Of a DNA stretch of 9,116 nt, positions 1 to 7,555 are shown in pieces. A program made the position numbers and the translations under genes. How positions within the stretch are numbered: the stretch's first letter is position 1; each line of letters begins with the position of its first letter. The notes below the pieces were generated by a model. The model did not search any database. It had not been told where the DNA came from and worked only from the letters and a program-made list of their open reading frames with translations. This DNA is from Thiomicrorhabdus sp. (GTDB taxonomy: Bacteria; Pseudomonadota; Gammaproteobacteria; Thiomicrospirales; Thiomicrospiraceae). The stretch is from the NCBI GenBank assembly GCA_015488565.1, contig WFNQ01000181.1, positions 1 to 9,116 of the forward strand, in the 5' to 3' direction.

Positions 1-1451
1 CCTTTTTCTTTAGATTGCGCCAAGACTCGACAAATACGCGCATGAGCATACTGAATATAATACACCGGATTTTCATTTGATTTAGACACCGCCAAATCCA
101 AGTCAAAATCCATATGTTGTTCTGATTTACGCTGCACATAGAAAAAACGTGCTGCATCACAGCCTACTTCATCTCGTAACTCACGTAAGGTCACAAATTG
201 ACCACTGCGCGTAGACATCGCCAATTTTTCCCCCCCCTTATAGAGAATCGCAAATTGAACCAATAAAACTTCTAATGCATCCGAATTGGTTCCCATCGCC
301 TGCATCCCGGCTCTTACACGAGGGACATATCCATGATGATCGGAGCCCCAAATATCAATTAACAGATCAAAGCCACGCTCTAGCTTATTAAAGTGATAGG
401 CAATATCCGAAGCAAAATAGGTTTTTAGCCCATTATCACGCACCACAACACGATCTTTTTCATCTCCATAATCGGTTGAGCGGAACCACAATGCCCCCCC
501 TTTTTCATAAATTTTATCCGCTGCTTGAAGTTTTTCAATCGCCGCATCAATGACGCCTGTTTCCATTAATGCACGCTCAGAAAACCACTCATCAAAGGTA
601 ACGCCAAAGCCCGATAAATCAGCTTTAATATCCGATAAAATACTGTCCACAGCAGCACTAAATACCGTTTCATAATGTGTTGCGCCCAATAAGTTTTTCG
701 CTTTCACAATCAGGTCATCAATATGTCGTTCTTTGTCACCATTCTCAGTGCCTTCATCCGGTGTGGCACCTGAAAACACCTCCAACGAGGTACGCTTTAA
801 CGTGTCGCCAAACTGGCTTCTTAACGACTCACTAATGGCATAAATATAGTCGCCTTTATAGCCGTTACTTGGAAAAACGAACTCTTCGCCACATAACGAT
901 AAATAACGCAACCAAACAGAGGTCGCCAAAATATCCATTTGACGTCCTGCATCGTTCACATAATATTCACGAGAGACATTAAACCCTGCCACCGCTAATA
1001 AATTGGCGACACTCGCCCCATAAGCCGCACCACGACCATGACCGACATGCAAAGGCCCCGTTGGATTGGCTGACACAAACTCCACCAAAACAGAACGCCC
1101 TTGCCCCACATTACAAGAACCAAACTGATCTTGCTGTTCTAATACAGCCTGAACCACATCAAATTTTGCTGAGTTCTTTACAAAAAAATTAATAAACCCC
1201 GGTCCTGCAATCTCAACTTTCTCCACCACGGGATCATTCGCCACCAATGCCACAATTTTTTCAGCCAAGGCTCGAGGCGGCATACCCGCCGTTTTGGTAA
1301 GCATCATTGCCAAATTCGTCGCAAAATCACCATGTGTTTTATCGCGTGTATTTTCAACATTCACTCTTGGATTAAGCGTTTCGGGAATCACGCCCTCTGC
1401 TTTTAATTGTTGAACAACATCGGCTAATATTTGCGCAATTTTCTGCTTCAT
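1..1451 (-). CDS. argS: Arginyl-tRNA synthetase (ArgRS), 3'-truncated by the window edge
   Basis: Class I aminoacyl-tRNA synthetase that attaches arginine to tRNA-Arg in the cytoplasm using ATP. The minus-strand frame is open from an ATG at 1451-1449 to the left edge, giving 483 codons; family members have about 560-590 residues, so roughly 100 C-terminal residues are missing. Visible parts are the N-terminal tRNA-recognition domain (residues 1 to about 110, including THGDFATN), the class I signature SANPTGPLHVGHGRG with the HIGH-type HVGH at 135-138, the KMSKS-equivalent MSTR at 412-415, and the start of the DALR anticodon-binding domain (YYIQYAHARI, from about 462). The degenerate KMSKS loop is normal for many ArgRS enzymes. 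A GAGA ribosome-binding site lies 7 nt before the ATG. The gene is transcribed divergently from metH. Two G runs (eight and seven bases) lie in the coding strand, yet the frame is intact across both. Identity is near certain. Confidence 0.97.
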   Translation of the reverse strand, partial: MKQKIAQILADVVQQLKAEGVIPETLNPRVNVENTRDKTHGDFATNLAMMLTKTAGMPPRALAEKIVALVANDPVVEKVEIAGPGFINFFVKNSAKFDVVQAVLEQQDQFGSCNVGQGRSVLVEFVSANPTGPLHVGHGRGAAYGASVANLLAVAGFNVSREYYVNDAGRQMDILATSVWLRYLSLCGEEFVFPSNGYKGDYIYAISESLRSQFGDTLKRTSLEVFSGATPDEGTENGDKERHIDDLIVKAKNLLGATHYETVFSAAVDSILSDIKADLSGFGVTFDEWFSERALMETGVIDAAIEKLQAADKIYEKGGALWFRSTDYGDEKDRVVVRDNGLKTYFASDIAYHFNKLERGFDLLIDIWGSDHHGYVPRVRAGMQAMGTNSDALEVLLVQFAILYKGGEKLAMSTRSGQFVTLRELRDEVGCDAARFFYVQRKSEQHMDFDLDLAVSKSNENPVYYIQYAHARICRVLAQSKEK

Positions 1452-1484
1452 TTGATGGTCTCGTTTAAACTGAGGAGAGAAAAG

Positions 1485-1504
1485 CATTTCAAAAAAATGA
1501 AATG
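1485..1504. repeat. Inverted repeat in the argS leader or upstream region
   Basis: CATTTCA (1485-1491) and TGAAATG (1498-1504) are perfect 7-bp inverted arms around six A residues. The repeat sits 34 bp upstream of the argS start codon. It could be a weak AU-rich hairpin in the argS leader or a binding site for a dimeric regulator. AT-rich DNA produces such repeats by chance, so a function is only inferred. Confidence 0.4.
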
Positions 1505-1592
1505 ACAGATAAAAAATATAACCGAATATTTTACTAGAATATCAGGTTGCTAAAAAAGAATTTTTAATACACTCTTCACCTATATAAAAGGG

Positions 1593-1607
1593 AACTCTTT
1601 GAGAGTT
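1593..1607. promoter_or_regulatory. Palindrome over the metH -35 box (candidate operator)
   Basis: AACTCT-TTG-AGAGTT is a perfect 6-bp inverted repeat with a 3-bp centre. The centre and right arm contain the TTGAGA -35 hexamer of the metH promoter. A dimeric repressor bound here would block RNA polymerase. It does not match the MetJ box or the MetR motif (TGAA-N5-TTCA), so no regulator can be named. Any regulatory role is inference from position and symmetry. Confidence 0.45.
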
Positions 1608-1627
1608 TGCCTCCTTTCCGTTAAAAT
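1599..1627 (+). promoter_or_regulatory. Probable sigma70 promoter of metH
   Basis: TTGAGA at 1599-1604 matches the -35 consensus in 5 of 6 positions and TAAAAT at 1622-1627 matches the -10 consensus in 5 of 6. The spacer is exactly 17 bp. The expected start of transcription is near 1634, giving a leader of only about 27 nt before the ATG at 1661. That leaves no room for a riboswitch. Confidence 0.7.
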
Positions 1628-1660
1628 ACCTTGCTCCAATCCAACATAATAGACAGGCAA

Positions 1661-4600
1661 ATGACTCAACGCACTCAGCGCTTAACGGCTCTCAAGACCC
1701 TACTCAATGAACGAATTGTTGCCCTAGATGGCGCCATGGGAACGATGGTTCAAGACCAAAACTTAAGCGAAGAGGACTTTCGTGGAGAGCGCTTTGCCAA
1801 TTACCACATGGACATCAAAGGCAATAATGACATCCTTGTGATAACTAAACCCGATGTCATTCGAGACATTCATTTAGCCTTTTTGCGTCAAGGCGTTGAT
1901 ATTTTAGAAACCAACTCCTTCAATGCCACGACCATTGCACAAGCCGATTACGACATGGAAGAGTATGTAACCGAAATCAATATCCAAGCGGCTAAAGTTG
2001 CACGAGAAGCCTGTGATATTGCCGAAGCAGAAGATGGCAAGCCTCGCTTTGTCGCAGGCGTGATTGGGCCAACCAACCGAACGGCTTCCATCTCTCCCGA
2101 TGTCAACGACCCGGGTTACAGAAACACCAGCTTTGATGAATTAGTTACCGCATTTAAACAAGCCACTACCGCCTTATTAGAGGGGGGAGCCGATACCATT
2201 ATGATTGAAACGGTATTTGATACGTTAAATGCAAAAGCCGCTATTTTTGCCGTCAAAGAGGTGGAGGAAGAGCTTGGCTATGAAGTACCAATCATGCTTT
2301 CTGGCACCATCACCGATGCCTCAGGACGAACGTTATCCGGCCAAACGACCGAAGCCTTTTACAACGCCATTGCCCATGCCGAACCACTTTCGGTTGGGCT
2401 CAACTGCGCATTAGGCCCTCAAGAATTGCGCCAATACGTGGAAGAGATCAGTCGTGTGTGCGAAACCTATGTTTCCATTCATCCCAACGCGGGGTTGCCG
2501 AACGAGTTTGGTGAGTATGACGAAACCCCAGAAGAGATGGCCGAAGAGATTGCTGTTTGGGCACAAAAAGGCTGGATTAACATTATCGGTGGCTGTTGCG
2601 GCACCACACCAAACCATGTTCAAGCCATGGCAGAAGCCGCTCAAAAGTTTCCTCCTCGTCAACGCCCCGATATTCATCCCGCTTGTCGACTCTCTGGACT
2701 AGAACCATTAAATATTGATGATGACTCTCTATTTGTCAATGTCGGTGAGCGCAACAATGTAACCGGCTCGGCCAAATTTAAACGGCTCATCATTGAAGAC
2801 AACTACGAAGAAGCCATCGATATTGCCATAAAACAAGTGAACGATGGCGCCCAAATTATTGATGTCAATATGGATGAAGGCATGTTAGATGCCAAAGCCT
2901 GTATGCATAAATTCTTAAACCTGCTGGCCTCCGAACCCGAAGCGTCTCGCGTGCCGATTATGATTGATTCTTCAAAATGGGAAGCCGTTGAGGCAGGGTT
3001 AAAGTGCATTCAAGGCAAGGGGGTGGTCAATTCTATCTCGCTTAAGGAGGGGGAAGAAGCCTTTATTCACCATGCCAAACTGGTCAAAAAATACGGTGCC
3101 GCTGCCATTGTCATGGCATTTGATGAGGACGGTCAGGCCGATACCTTTGAGCGTAAAATTGAAATATGTAAACGCTCTTATGATGTCTTGACACAAAAGG
3201 TTAACTTTCTGCCACAAGACATTATTTTTGACCCCAATATCTTTGCCGTGGCAACAGGAATCGAAGAGCATAACAACTATGGCATGGACTTTATTAACGC
3301 CGTCACTTGGATCAAAGCCAATCTTCCTTATGCCAAAATTTCGGGTGGCGTTTCCAATGTCTCCTTCTCTTTTCGTGGTAACAACCCCGTGCGCGAGGCA
3401 ATTCATTCCGTCTTTCTGTACTATGCGATCAAAGAAGGCATGGACATGGGAATCGTCAATGCAGGCCAAATGGCGATTTACGATGACTTGCCAGAAAAAC
3501 TCCGTAAAGCCGTAGAGGATGTCATTCACAATACTGATTCCGAAGCGGGTGAACGCTTACTTGATGTGGCCGCTGAATTTAGAGGAGACGGCACTGCTGT
3601 TAGCAAAGAGGCCGACCTTTCTTGGCGAGAAGCCTCAATTGAAAAACGCATTGAACATGCACTGGTTCGAGGCATCACCGATTTTATTGAAGAGGATACG
3701 GAAGAAGCACGCCAAAAACTGGGCGCGCCCATTCATGTCATCGAAGGCCCTTTAATGGATGGAATGAATGTCGTTGGAGACCTGTTTGGTGCCGGTAAAA
3801 TGTTTCTTCCCCAAGTGGTTAAATCAGCACGCGTCATGAAACGTGCTGTTGCCTACCTTGACCCCTTTCTCGCTGCCGAAAAAGACTCTGGACAAGCTCG
3901 TGGAAAAATCATCATGGCGACAGTTAAAGGCGATGTACACGATATCGGTAAAAATATTGTTGGCGTGGTTTTGCAGTGTAATAACTTTGACGTCATTGAT
4001 TTAGGCGTGATGGTGCCCGCAGAGAAAATACTGGACACCGCCATAAAAGAAGGAGCAAATGTCATTGGGCTATCAGGCCTCATTACCCCTTCTTTAGAAG
4101 AGATGGTAAACGTCGCCAAACTAATGAAAGAGCGTGGAATGAACCTCCCGCTCTTAATTGGAGGCGCTACGACCTCTAAAGCCCATACGGCCGTTAAAAT
4201 TGAACCTCAATACGATCACCCGGTGGTGTATGTTAAAGACGCTTCCCGTGCTGTTGGCGTAACACAAAGCCTTATTTCAAATGAACTTAAAGCCGATTTT
4301 GCGGCTAAAATTAAAACAGAATATCAAACCGTACGAGAAGAACGTAAAGCACGCGCCAAGCAAGTCAAACGAATCCCACTCTCTAAAGCACGGGAAAACC
4401 CTTCCATTCAAGAGGAAGAGTGGGCAGATTTCACTCCCGTCAAACCCACTTTTTTAGGCACAAAAATCATTGAAAACTTTTCACTGCAAACCTTGCTTGA
4501 GCGATTTGACTGGTCTCCTTTTTTTCAATCATGGGAGTTGCATGGCCTCTATCCTCGTATCCTTGATGACAAAGTCGTTGGTGAAGAAGCCAAAAAGGTC

Positions 4601-5386
4601 TTTGCCGATGCACAAATTATGCTTAAAAAAATCATCGATGAAAAATGGTTAACAGCCAAAGCTATTTATGGTTTTTACCCTGCCAACCGTGTAGAGGATG
4701 ATATTGAAATCTATACAGATGATTCTCGCACAGAAGTACTGTACCGCTTTCATCACTTACGCCAACAGGCTGAGAAAAAACGAGGGGGGGCAAATAATTG
4801 CCTCTCTGACTTTATTGCACCAAAAGAGATTAAAGGCGTGGCAAGCGGCATTCAAGACTACATTGGTTTTTTTGCTGTTACCGCTGGTATCGGCATAGAT
4901 GAACACGTTGAACAATTTGAAAAAGAGCTTAATGATTACGATGCCATTATGCTTAAAGCACTCGCTGACCGCTTTGCCGAAGCATTTGCCGAAACACTAC
5001 ATGAAATAGTTCGAACCAAAGAGTGGGGCTATGCACAAGATGAACAGCTCAGTAATGAAGAACTCATTAAAGAGCGCTACCAAGGCATTCGCCCAGCAGC
5101 TGGCTACCCCGCTTGCCCAGATCACACTGAAAAAGGTACGCTTTGGTCTCTAATGAAGCCTGATGAAGCGATAGGCCTAAAAATTACCGAAAGCTTTGCC
5201 ATGACCCCTACCGCCGCTGTTTCAGGCACCTACTTTGCTCACCCAAATGCTCGCTATTTTGGTGTGGGCTCTATCGGGCGTGACCAAGCTGAAGATTATG
5301 CTGAGCGCAAAAATTGGAGTATTGAAAAAGCCGAAAAATGGCTGGCACCTAATTTAGGCTATGACCCTGAAGATTTTGCGACTTAG
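1661..5386 (+). CDS. metH: Cobalamin-dependent methionine synthase
   Basis: Cytoplasmic enzyme that moves the methyl group of 5-methyltetrahydrofolate through enzyme-bound cob(I)alamin to homocysteine, giving methionine and tetrahydrofolate. At 1241 aa it is close to the E. coli enzyme (1227 aa), and all four modules are present in order. The homocysteine/zinc domain (about 10-340) has Cys249 in GLNC and Cys312-Cys313 in GGCCGT. A pterin-binding domain follows (about 355-620), with NVGERNNVTGS near its start. The cap plus B12 domain (about 650-895) carries DVHDIG at 758-763 with lower axial ligand His760. The AdoMet-dependent reactivation domain (about 915-1241) has RPAAGYPACPDH from 1144. 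I chose the ATG at 1661 because it fits the family N-terminus; a TTG 30 bases upstream lies before the predicted transcription start. The Shine-Dalgarno is weak (AGG at 1655-1657). It stands alone, divergent from argS, with no metF or reactivase gene beside it. Confidence 0.98.
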   Translation: MTQRTQRLTALKTLLNERIVALDGAMGTMVQDQNLSEEDFRGERFANYHMDIKGNNDILVITKPDVIRDIHLAFLRQGVDILETNSFNATTIAQADYDMEEYVTEINIQAAKVAREACDIAEAEDGKPRFVAGVIGPTNRTASISPDVNDPGYRNTSFDELVTAFKQATTALLEGGADTIMIETVFDTLNAKAAIFAVKEVEEELGYEVPIMLSGTITDASGRTLSGQTTEAFYNAIAHAEPLSVGLNCALGPQELRQYVEEISRVCETYVSIHPNAGLPNEFGEYDETPEEMAEEIAVWAQKGWINIIGGCCGTTPNHVQAMAEAAQKFPPRQRPDIHPACRLSGLEPLNIDDDSLFVNVGERNNVTGSAKFKRLIIEDNYEEAIDIAIKQVNDGAQIIDVNMDEGMLDAKACMHKFLNLLASEPEASRVPIMIDSSKWEAVEAGLKCIQGKGVVNSISLKEGEEAFIHHAKLVKKYGAAAIVMAFDEDGQADTFERKIEICKRSYDVLTQKVNFLPQDIIFDPNIFAVATGIEEHNNYGMDFINAVTWIKANLPYAKISGGVSNVSFSFRGNNPVREAIHSVFLYYAIKEGMDMGIVNAGQMAIYDDLPEKLRKAVEDVIHNTDSEAGERLLDVAAEFRGDGTAVSKEADLSWREASIEKRIEHALVRGITDFIEEDTEEARQKLGAPIHVIEGPLMDGMNVVGDLFGAGKMFLPQVVKSARVMKRAVAYLDPFLAAEKDSGQARGKIIMATVKGDVHDIGKNIVGVVLQCNNFDVIDLGVMVPAEKILDTAIKEGANVIGLSGLITPSLEEMVNVAKLMKERGMNLPLLIGGATTSKAHTAVKIEPQYDHPVVYVKDASRAVGVTQSLISNELKADFAAKIKTEYQTVREERKARAKQVKRIPLSKARENPSIQEEEWADFTPVKPTFLGTKIIENFSLQTLLERFDWSPFFQSWELHGLYPRILDDKVVGEEAKKVFADAQIMLKKIIDEKWLTAKAIYGFYPANRVEDDIEIYTDDSRTEVLYRFHHLRQQAEKKRGGANNCLSDFIAPKEIKGVASGIQDYIGFFAVTAGIGIDEHVEQFEKELNDYDAIMLKALADRFAEAFAETLHEIVRTKEWGYAQDEQLSNEELIKERYQGIRPAAGYPACPDHTEKGTLWSLMKPDEAIGLKITESFAMTPTAAVSGTYFAHPNARYFGVGSIGRDQAEDYAERKNWSIEKAEKWLAPNLGYDPEDFAT

Positions 5387-5410
5387 TTCTAAAACTCACT
5401 ATAAAATTAA

Positions 5411-5455
5411 GGGGGGGGGGGGAAATTAATTTGATTTTTAAAATTTTCTCCCCCC
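5411..5455. repeat. G12 homopolymer with downstream C6, possible imperfect hairpin
   Basis: Twelve consecutive G residues (5411-5422) begin 24 bases after the metH stop codon. They are followed by AT-rich sequence containing the palindrome AAATTAATTT (5423-5432), then by six C (5450-5455). The G and C runs could pair, and the flanking AAATT and AATTT could extend the stem with a small mismatch. No T run follows the C block, so it is not a canonical terminator. The G run is of slippage-prone length. Its role, if any, is unknown. Confidence 0.6.
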
Positions 5456-5496
5456 TATAACAACAAGATTAAACTATCAATTCTTATCTTTTCCAT

Positions 5497-5502
5497 TATA
5501 AT
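5497..5502 (+). promoter_or_regulatory. Candidate distal typA promoter, -10 element
   Basis: A perfect TATAAT. With a 17-bp spacer the -35 would be CTATCA at 5474-5479, which matches the consensus at only 3 of 6 positions. Transcription would start near 5509 and leave a leader of about 105 nt before typA. The AT-rich context makes a chance match possible. Confidence 0.35.
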
Positions 5503-5560
5503 ACCTTCTTTTTCAATTCCTTAGCCTAAACCCTCTTCCTAACTTGCTTTCAATAAGTAA

Positions 5561-5589
5561 TTCAACAGATGGTGACACTTCGGTACAAT
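5561..5589 (+). promoter_or_regulatory. Candidate proximal typA promoter
   Basis: TACAAT at 5584-5589 matches the -10 consensus in 5 of 6 positions. With a 17-bp spacer, TTCAAC at 5561-5566 is a poor -35 (3 of 6). Transcription would start near 5596, about 19 nt before the ATG, just upstream of the AGAGAG ribosome-binding site at 5601-5606. Confidence 0.4.
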
Positions 5590-5614
5590 TCGTCAATTTT
5601 AGAGAGCCTCATTC

Positions 5615-7435
5615 ATGACAACGCAACATATTCGCAATATCGCAATTATTGCCCACGTTGACCACGGTAAAACCACCTTGGTAGACCAACTTTTAAAACA
5701 ATCTGGGACGCTAGATACGCGTAAGGATATGGGCGAAAGAATGATGGACTCTAACGATCTTGAAAAAGAACGCGGTATCACCATCTTGTCTAAAAATACA
5801 GCCGTAAAATGGAATGATTACCGTATCAATATTGTTGACACCCCTGGCCATGCCGACTTTGGTGGTGAAGTTGAACGTATTTTATCCATGGTTGATTCGG
5901 TTTTATTATTGGTTGATTCGGTTGAAGGCCCGATGCCACAAACCCGTTTTGTCACCGAAAAAGCTTTAGCACAAGGGTTAAAGCCCATTGTTGTTATCAA
6001 CAAAATTGACCGCCCTGGTGCGCGTCCTGACTGGGTACTAGATCAAACCTTTGATCTGTTTGATCGTTTAGGCGCAACGGATGAGCAAATGGATTTTGAT
6101 GTTCTTTACGCTTCAGGACTCAATGGCTTTTCAGGCTATGATGAAACCGTTACCGAAGGCGATATGGAGCCAGTATTCCAGACCATCGTTGATAAAGTTT
6201 CCCCCCCTGATGTTGACTTAGGAGGTCCATTCCAACTGCAATGCATCTCTTTAGATTACGATACTTATAAAGGCGTTATTGGCACAGGACGTATTAAACG
6301 TGGTTCTGTACAAGTGGGCATGCCCGTTAAAATTGTTGATAACGAAGGCAATACTCGCAATGGTAAATTTGCTGAAATCTTTGGTTATCATGGACTGGAT
6401 CGTATTAACATTGATGAAGCACATGCTGGTGACATTATTGCCTTCTCTGGTTTTGACCCGCTAAATATTTCAGAAACCATTTGCGATCCTAACCATCCAG
6501 AGCCACTACCAGCCCTAACGATTGATGAACCAACCGTGAGCATGACATTCCAAGTGAATAACTCTCCTTTCGTTGGAAAAGAAGGTAAATTATTAACCTC
6601 TCGCCAAATTCGTGAACGCTTGGACAAAGAACTTCTAACCAATGTTGCATTACGAGTAGAAGAGACCGAAGATGCCAATAAATTCCGTGTTTCAGGTCGT
6701 GGTGAACTTCATTTATCCGTATTAATTGAAACCATGCGTCGTGAAGGATTTGAAATGGGCATCTCTCGCCCAGAAGTCATCTTCCGTGAAATTGATGGAG
6801 AAATGCAAGAGCCTTATGAAAACCTAACCGTTGATGTTCCTGAGGACTCTCAAGGTACCATCATGGAAAAACTCGGTGAGCGTAAAGCTGAAATGCAAGA
6901 CATGGTGCCAGATGGACACGGTCGTGTGCGTATCGATTTCATCATCCCTTCACGTGGTCTAATCGGCTTCCGTACAGAATTCATGACCGCAACACAAGGA
7001 AATGGCTTAATTTTCTCTAGCTTTTCACATTATGGTACTAAATTTTCAGGAACGTTAGGCGACCGCACTAATGGTGTACTGATTTCCATTGGTCAAGGAA
7101 AAGCGTTAGCCTTTGGTCTGTTTGGCCTTCAAGACCGTGGCCGCTTATACATCGGGCACGGCGATGAAGTGTACGAAGGAATGATTATTGGACTGCATAG
7201 TCGTCAAAATGACTTAACCGTGAACCCATTAAAAGGGAAACAGTTAACCAATATGCGTGCTTCTGGAACGGATGAGGCCTTAACCTTAACACCGCCTATT
7301 CGTTTTTCTCTTGAACAAGCGCTTGAATTCATTGATGACGATGAGCTGGTTGAAGTCACGCCAGAAAGCATCCGTATTCGTAAAAAAGTATTGACTGAAA
7401 ATGGACGCAAGCAAGCTTCTCGTAGTAAAAAATAG
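5615..7435 (+). CDS. typA: Ribosome-associated translational GTPase TypA/BipA
   Basis: EF-G-like GTPase that binds the ribosome. In E. coli and relatives it is known for roles in ribosome assembly, cold growth and stress or virulence regulation. At 606 aa it matches the usual length (E. coli 607). The GTPase domain (1 to about 200) shows G1 AHVDHGKT at 13-20, the switch I ERGIT at 52-56, G3 DTPGH at 75-79 and G4 NKID at 129-132. The two beta-barrel and alpha/beta domains follow, then the TypA-specific C-terminal domain. SGRGELHLSVLIE (EF-G domain III-like) and PSRGLIGFRTEF are typical. The basic tail (RIRKKVLTENGRK) is also usual. An AGAGAG ribosome-binding site (5601-5606) lies 8 nt before the ATG. 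A run of seven C (6201-6207) encodes Ser-Pro-Pro without breaking the frame. It appears to be a single-gene unit ending at the terminator at 7460-7486. Confidence 0.98.
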   Translation: MTTQHIRNIAIIAHVDHGKTTLVDQLLKQSGTLDTRKDMGERMMDSNDLEKERGITILSKNTAVKWNDYRINIVDTPGHADFGGEVERILSMVDSVLLLVDSVEGPMPQTRFVTEKALAQGLKPIVVINKIDRPGARPDWVLDQTFDLFDRLGATDEQMDFDVLYASGLNGFSGYDETVTEGDMEPVFQTIVDKVSPPDVDLGGPFQLQCISLDYDTYKGVIGTGRIKRGSVQVGMPVKIVDNEGNTRNGKFAEIFGYHGLDRINIDEAHAGDIIAFSGFDPLNISETICDPNHPEPLPALTIDEPTVSMTFQVNNSPFVGKEGKLLTSRQIRERLDKELLTNVALRVEETEDANKFRVSGRGELHLSVLIETMRREGFEMGISRPEVIFREIDGEMQEPYENLTVDVPEDSQGTIMEKLGERKAEMQDMVPDGHGRVRIDFIIPSRGLIGFRTEFMTATQGNGLIFSSFSHYGTKFSGTLGDRTNGVLISIGQGKALAFGLFGLQDRGRLYIGHGDEVYEGMIIGLHSRQNDLTVNPLKGKQLTNMRASGTDEALTLTPPIRFSLEQALEFIDDDELVEVTPESIRIRKKVLTENGRKQASRSKK

Positions 7436-7459
7436 CCACGATCTCGTTTCTTGCACCAT

Positions 7460-7486
7460 AAAAAACCAGCGGAAGCTGGTTTTTTT
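7460..7486. terminator. Intrinsic terminator after typA (potentially bidirectional)
   Basis: A11-type stem: AAAAAACCAGC (7460-7470), loop GGAA (7471-7474), then GCTGGTTTTTT and one more T (7475-7486). The GC core is 5 bp with a GNRA-type tetraloop, flanked by A and T runs, so it should work for typA and also for leftward transcripts. It separates typA from pip, implying that pip has its own promoter. Confidence 0.92.
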
Positions 7487-7555
7487 ATGCCTCTAGCCTT
7501 TTCTCTAAAAGAATTTTTCAGTTACACTATATGGAAATAATTATTGGAAAAGCAG

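Larger units (their letters stand above)
1452..1660. promoter_or_regulatory. Divergent argS-metH intergenic region
   Basis: This 209-bp AT-rich region must hold the promoters of both argS (leftward) and metH (rightward). A good metH promoter and two inverted repeats are listed separately. On the minus strand I see only weak -10-like hexamers in the AT-rich part around 1510-1535, none with a convincing -35, so I do not place an argS promoter. I see no cobalamin, SAM or SAH riboswitch consensus and no MetJ-type box (AGACGTCT repeats). Confidence 0.6.
5387..5614. other. metH-typA intergenic region
   Basis: This 228-bp AT-rich gap has no convincing ORF or tRNA. It holds a 12-G run, a 6-C run and two candidate promoters for typA, all listed separately. 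I see no hairpin followed by a T run, so metH has no obvious intrinsic terminator here. Confidence 0.6.

Noticed and set aside
230..500. Possible frameshifts in argS at the 8-base and 7-base homopolymers
   Set aside because: The translated protein continues in the correct family frame on both sides of each tract (KGGEK before MSTR, EKGGALW), so the gene is not broken here.
1631..1660. Alternative TTG start of metH, adding ten residues
   Set aside because: It lies upstream of the predicted transcription start, has no Shine-Dalgarno, and the extra residues do not resemble MetH N-termini. The ATG at 1661 fits the family.
1452..1660. MetJ box, MetR site or cobalamin/SAM riboswitch before metH
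   Set aside because: No AGACGTCT repeats, no TGAA-N5-TTCA and no B12-box-like sequence were found on reading the region.
2999..3529. 176-codon open frame antisense to metH
   Set aside because: It lies wholly inside the metH coding region, has no recognisable motif and no promoter or ribosome-binding site, and is the usual shadow of a conserved gene.
5411..5460. G12/C6 pair as an intrinsic terminator of metH
   Set aside because: No T run follows either arm on the appropriate strand, and the arms are separated by a long AT-rich loop. A structure is possible but a classical terminator is not supported.
7544..7555. Alternative TTG start of pip, adding four residues
   Set aside because: The ATG at 7556 has GGA at a good distance, and family members start at about this point. 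It is noted as possible but less likely.
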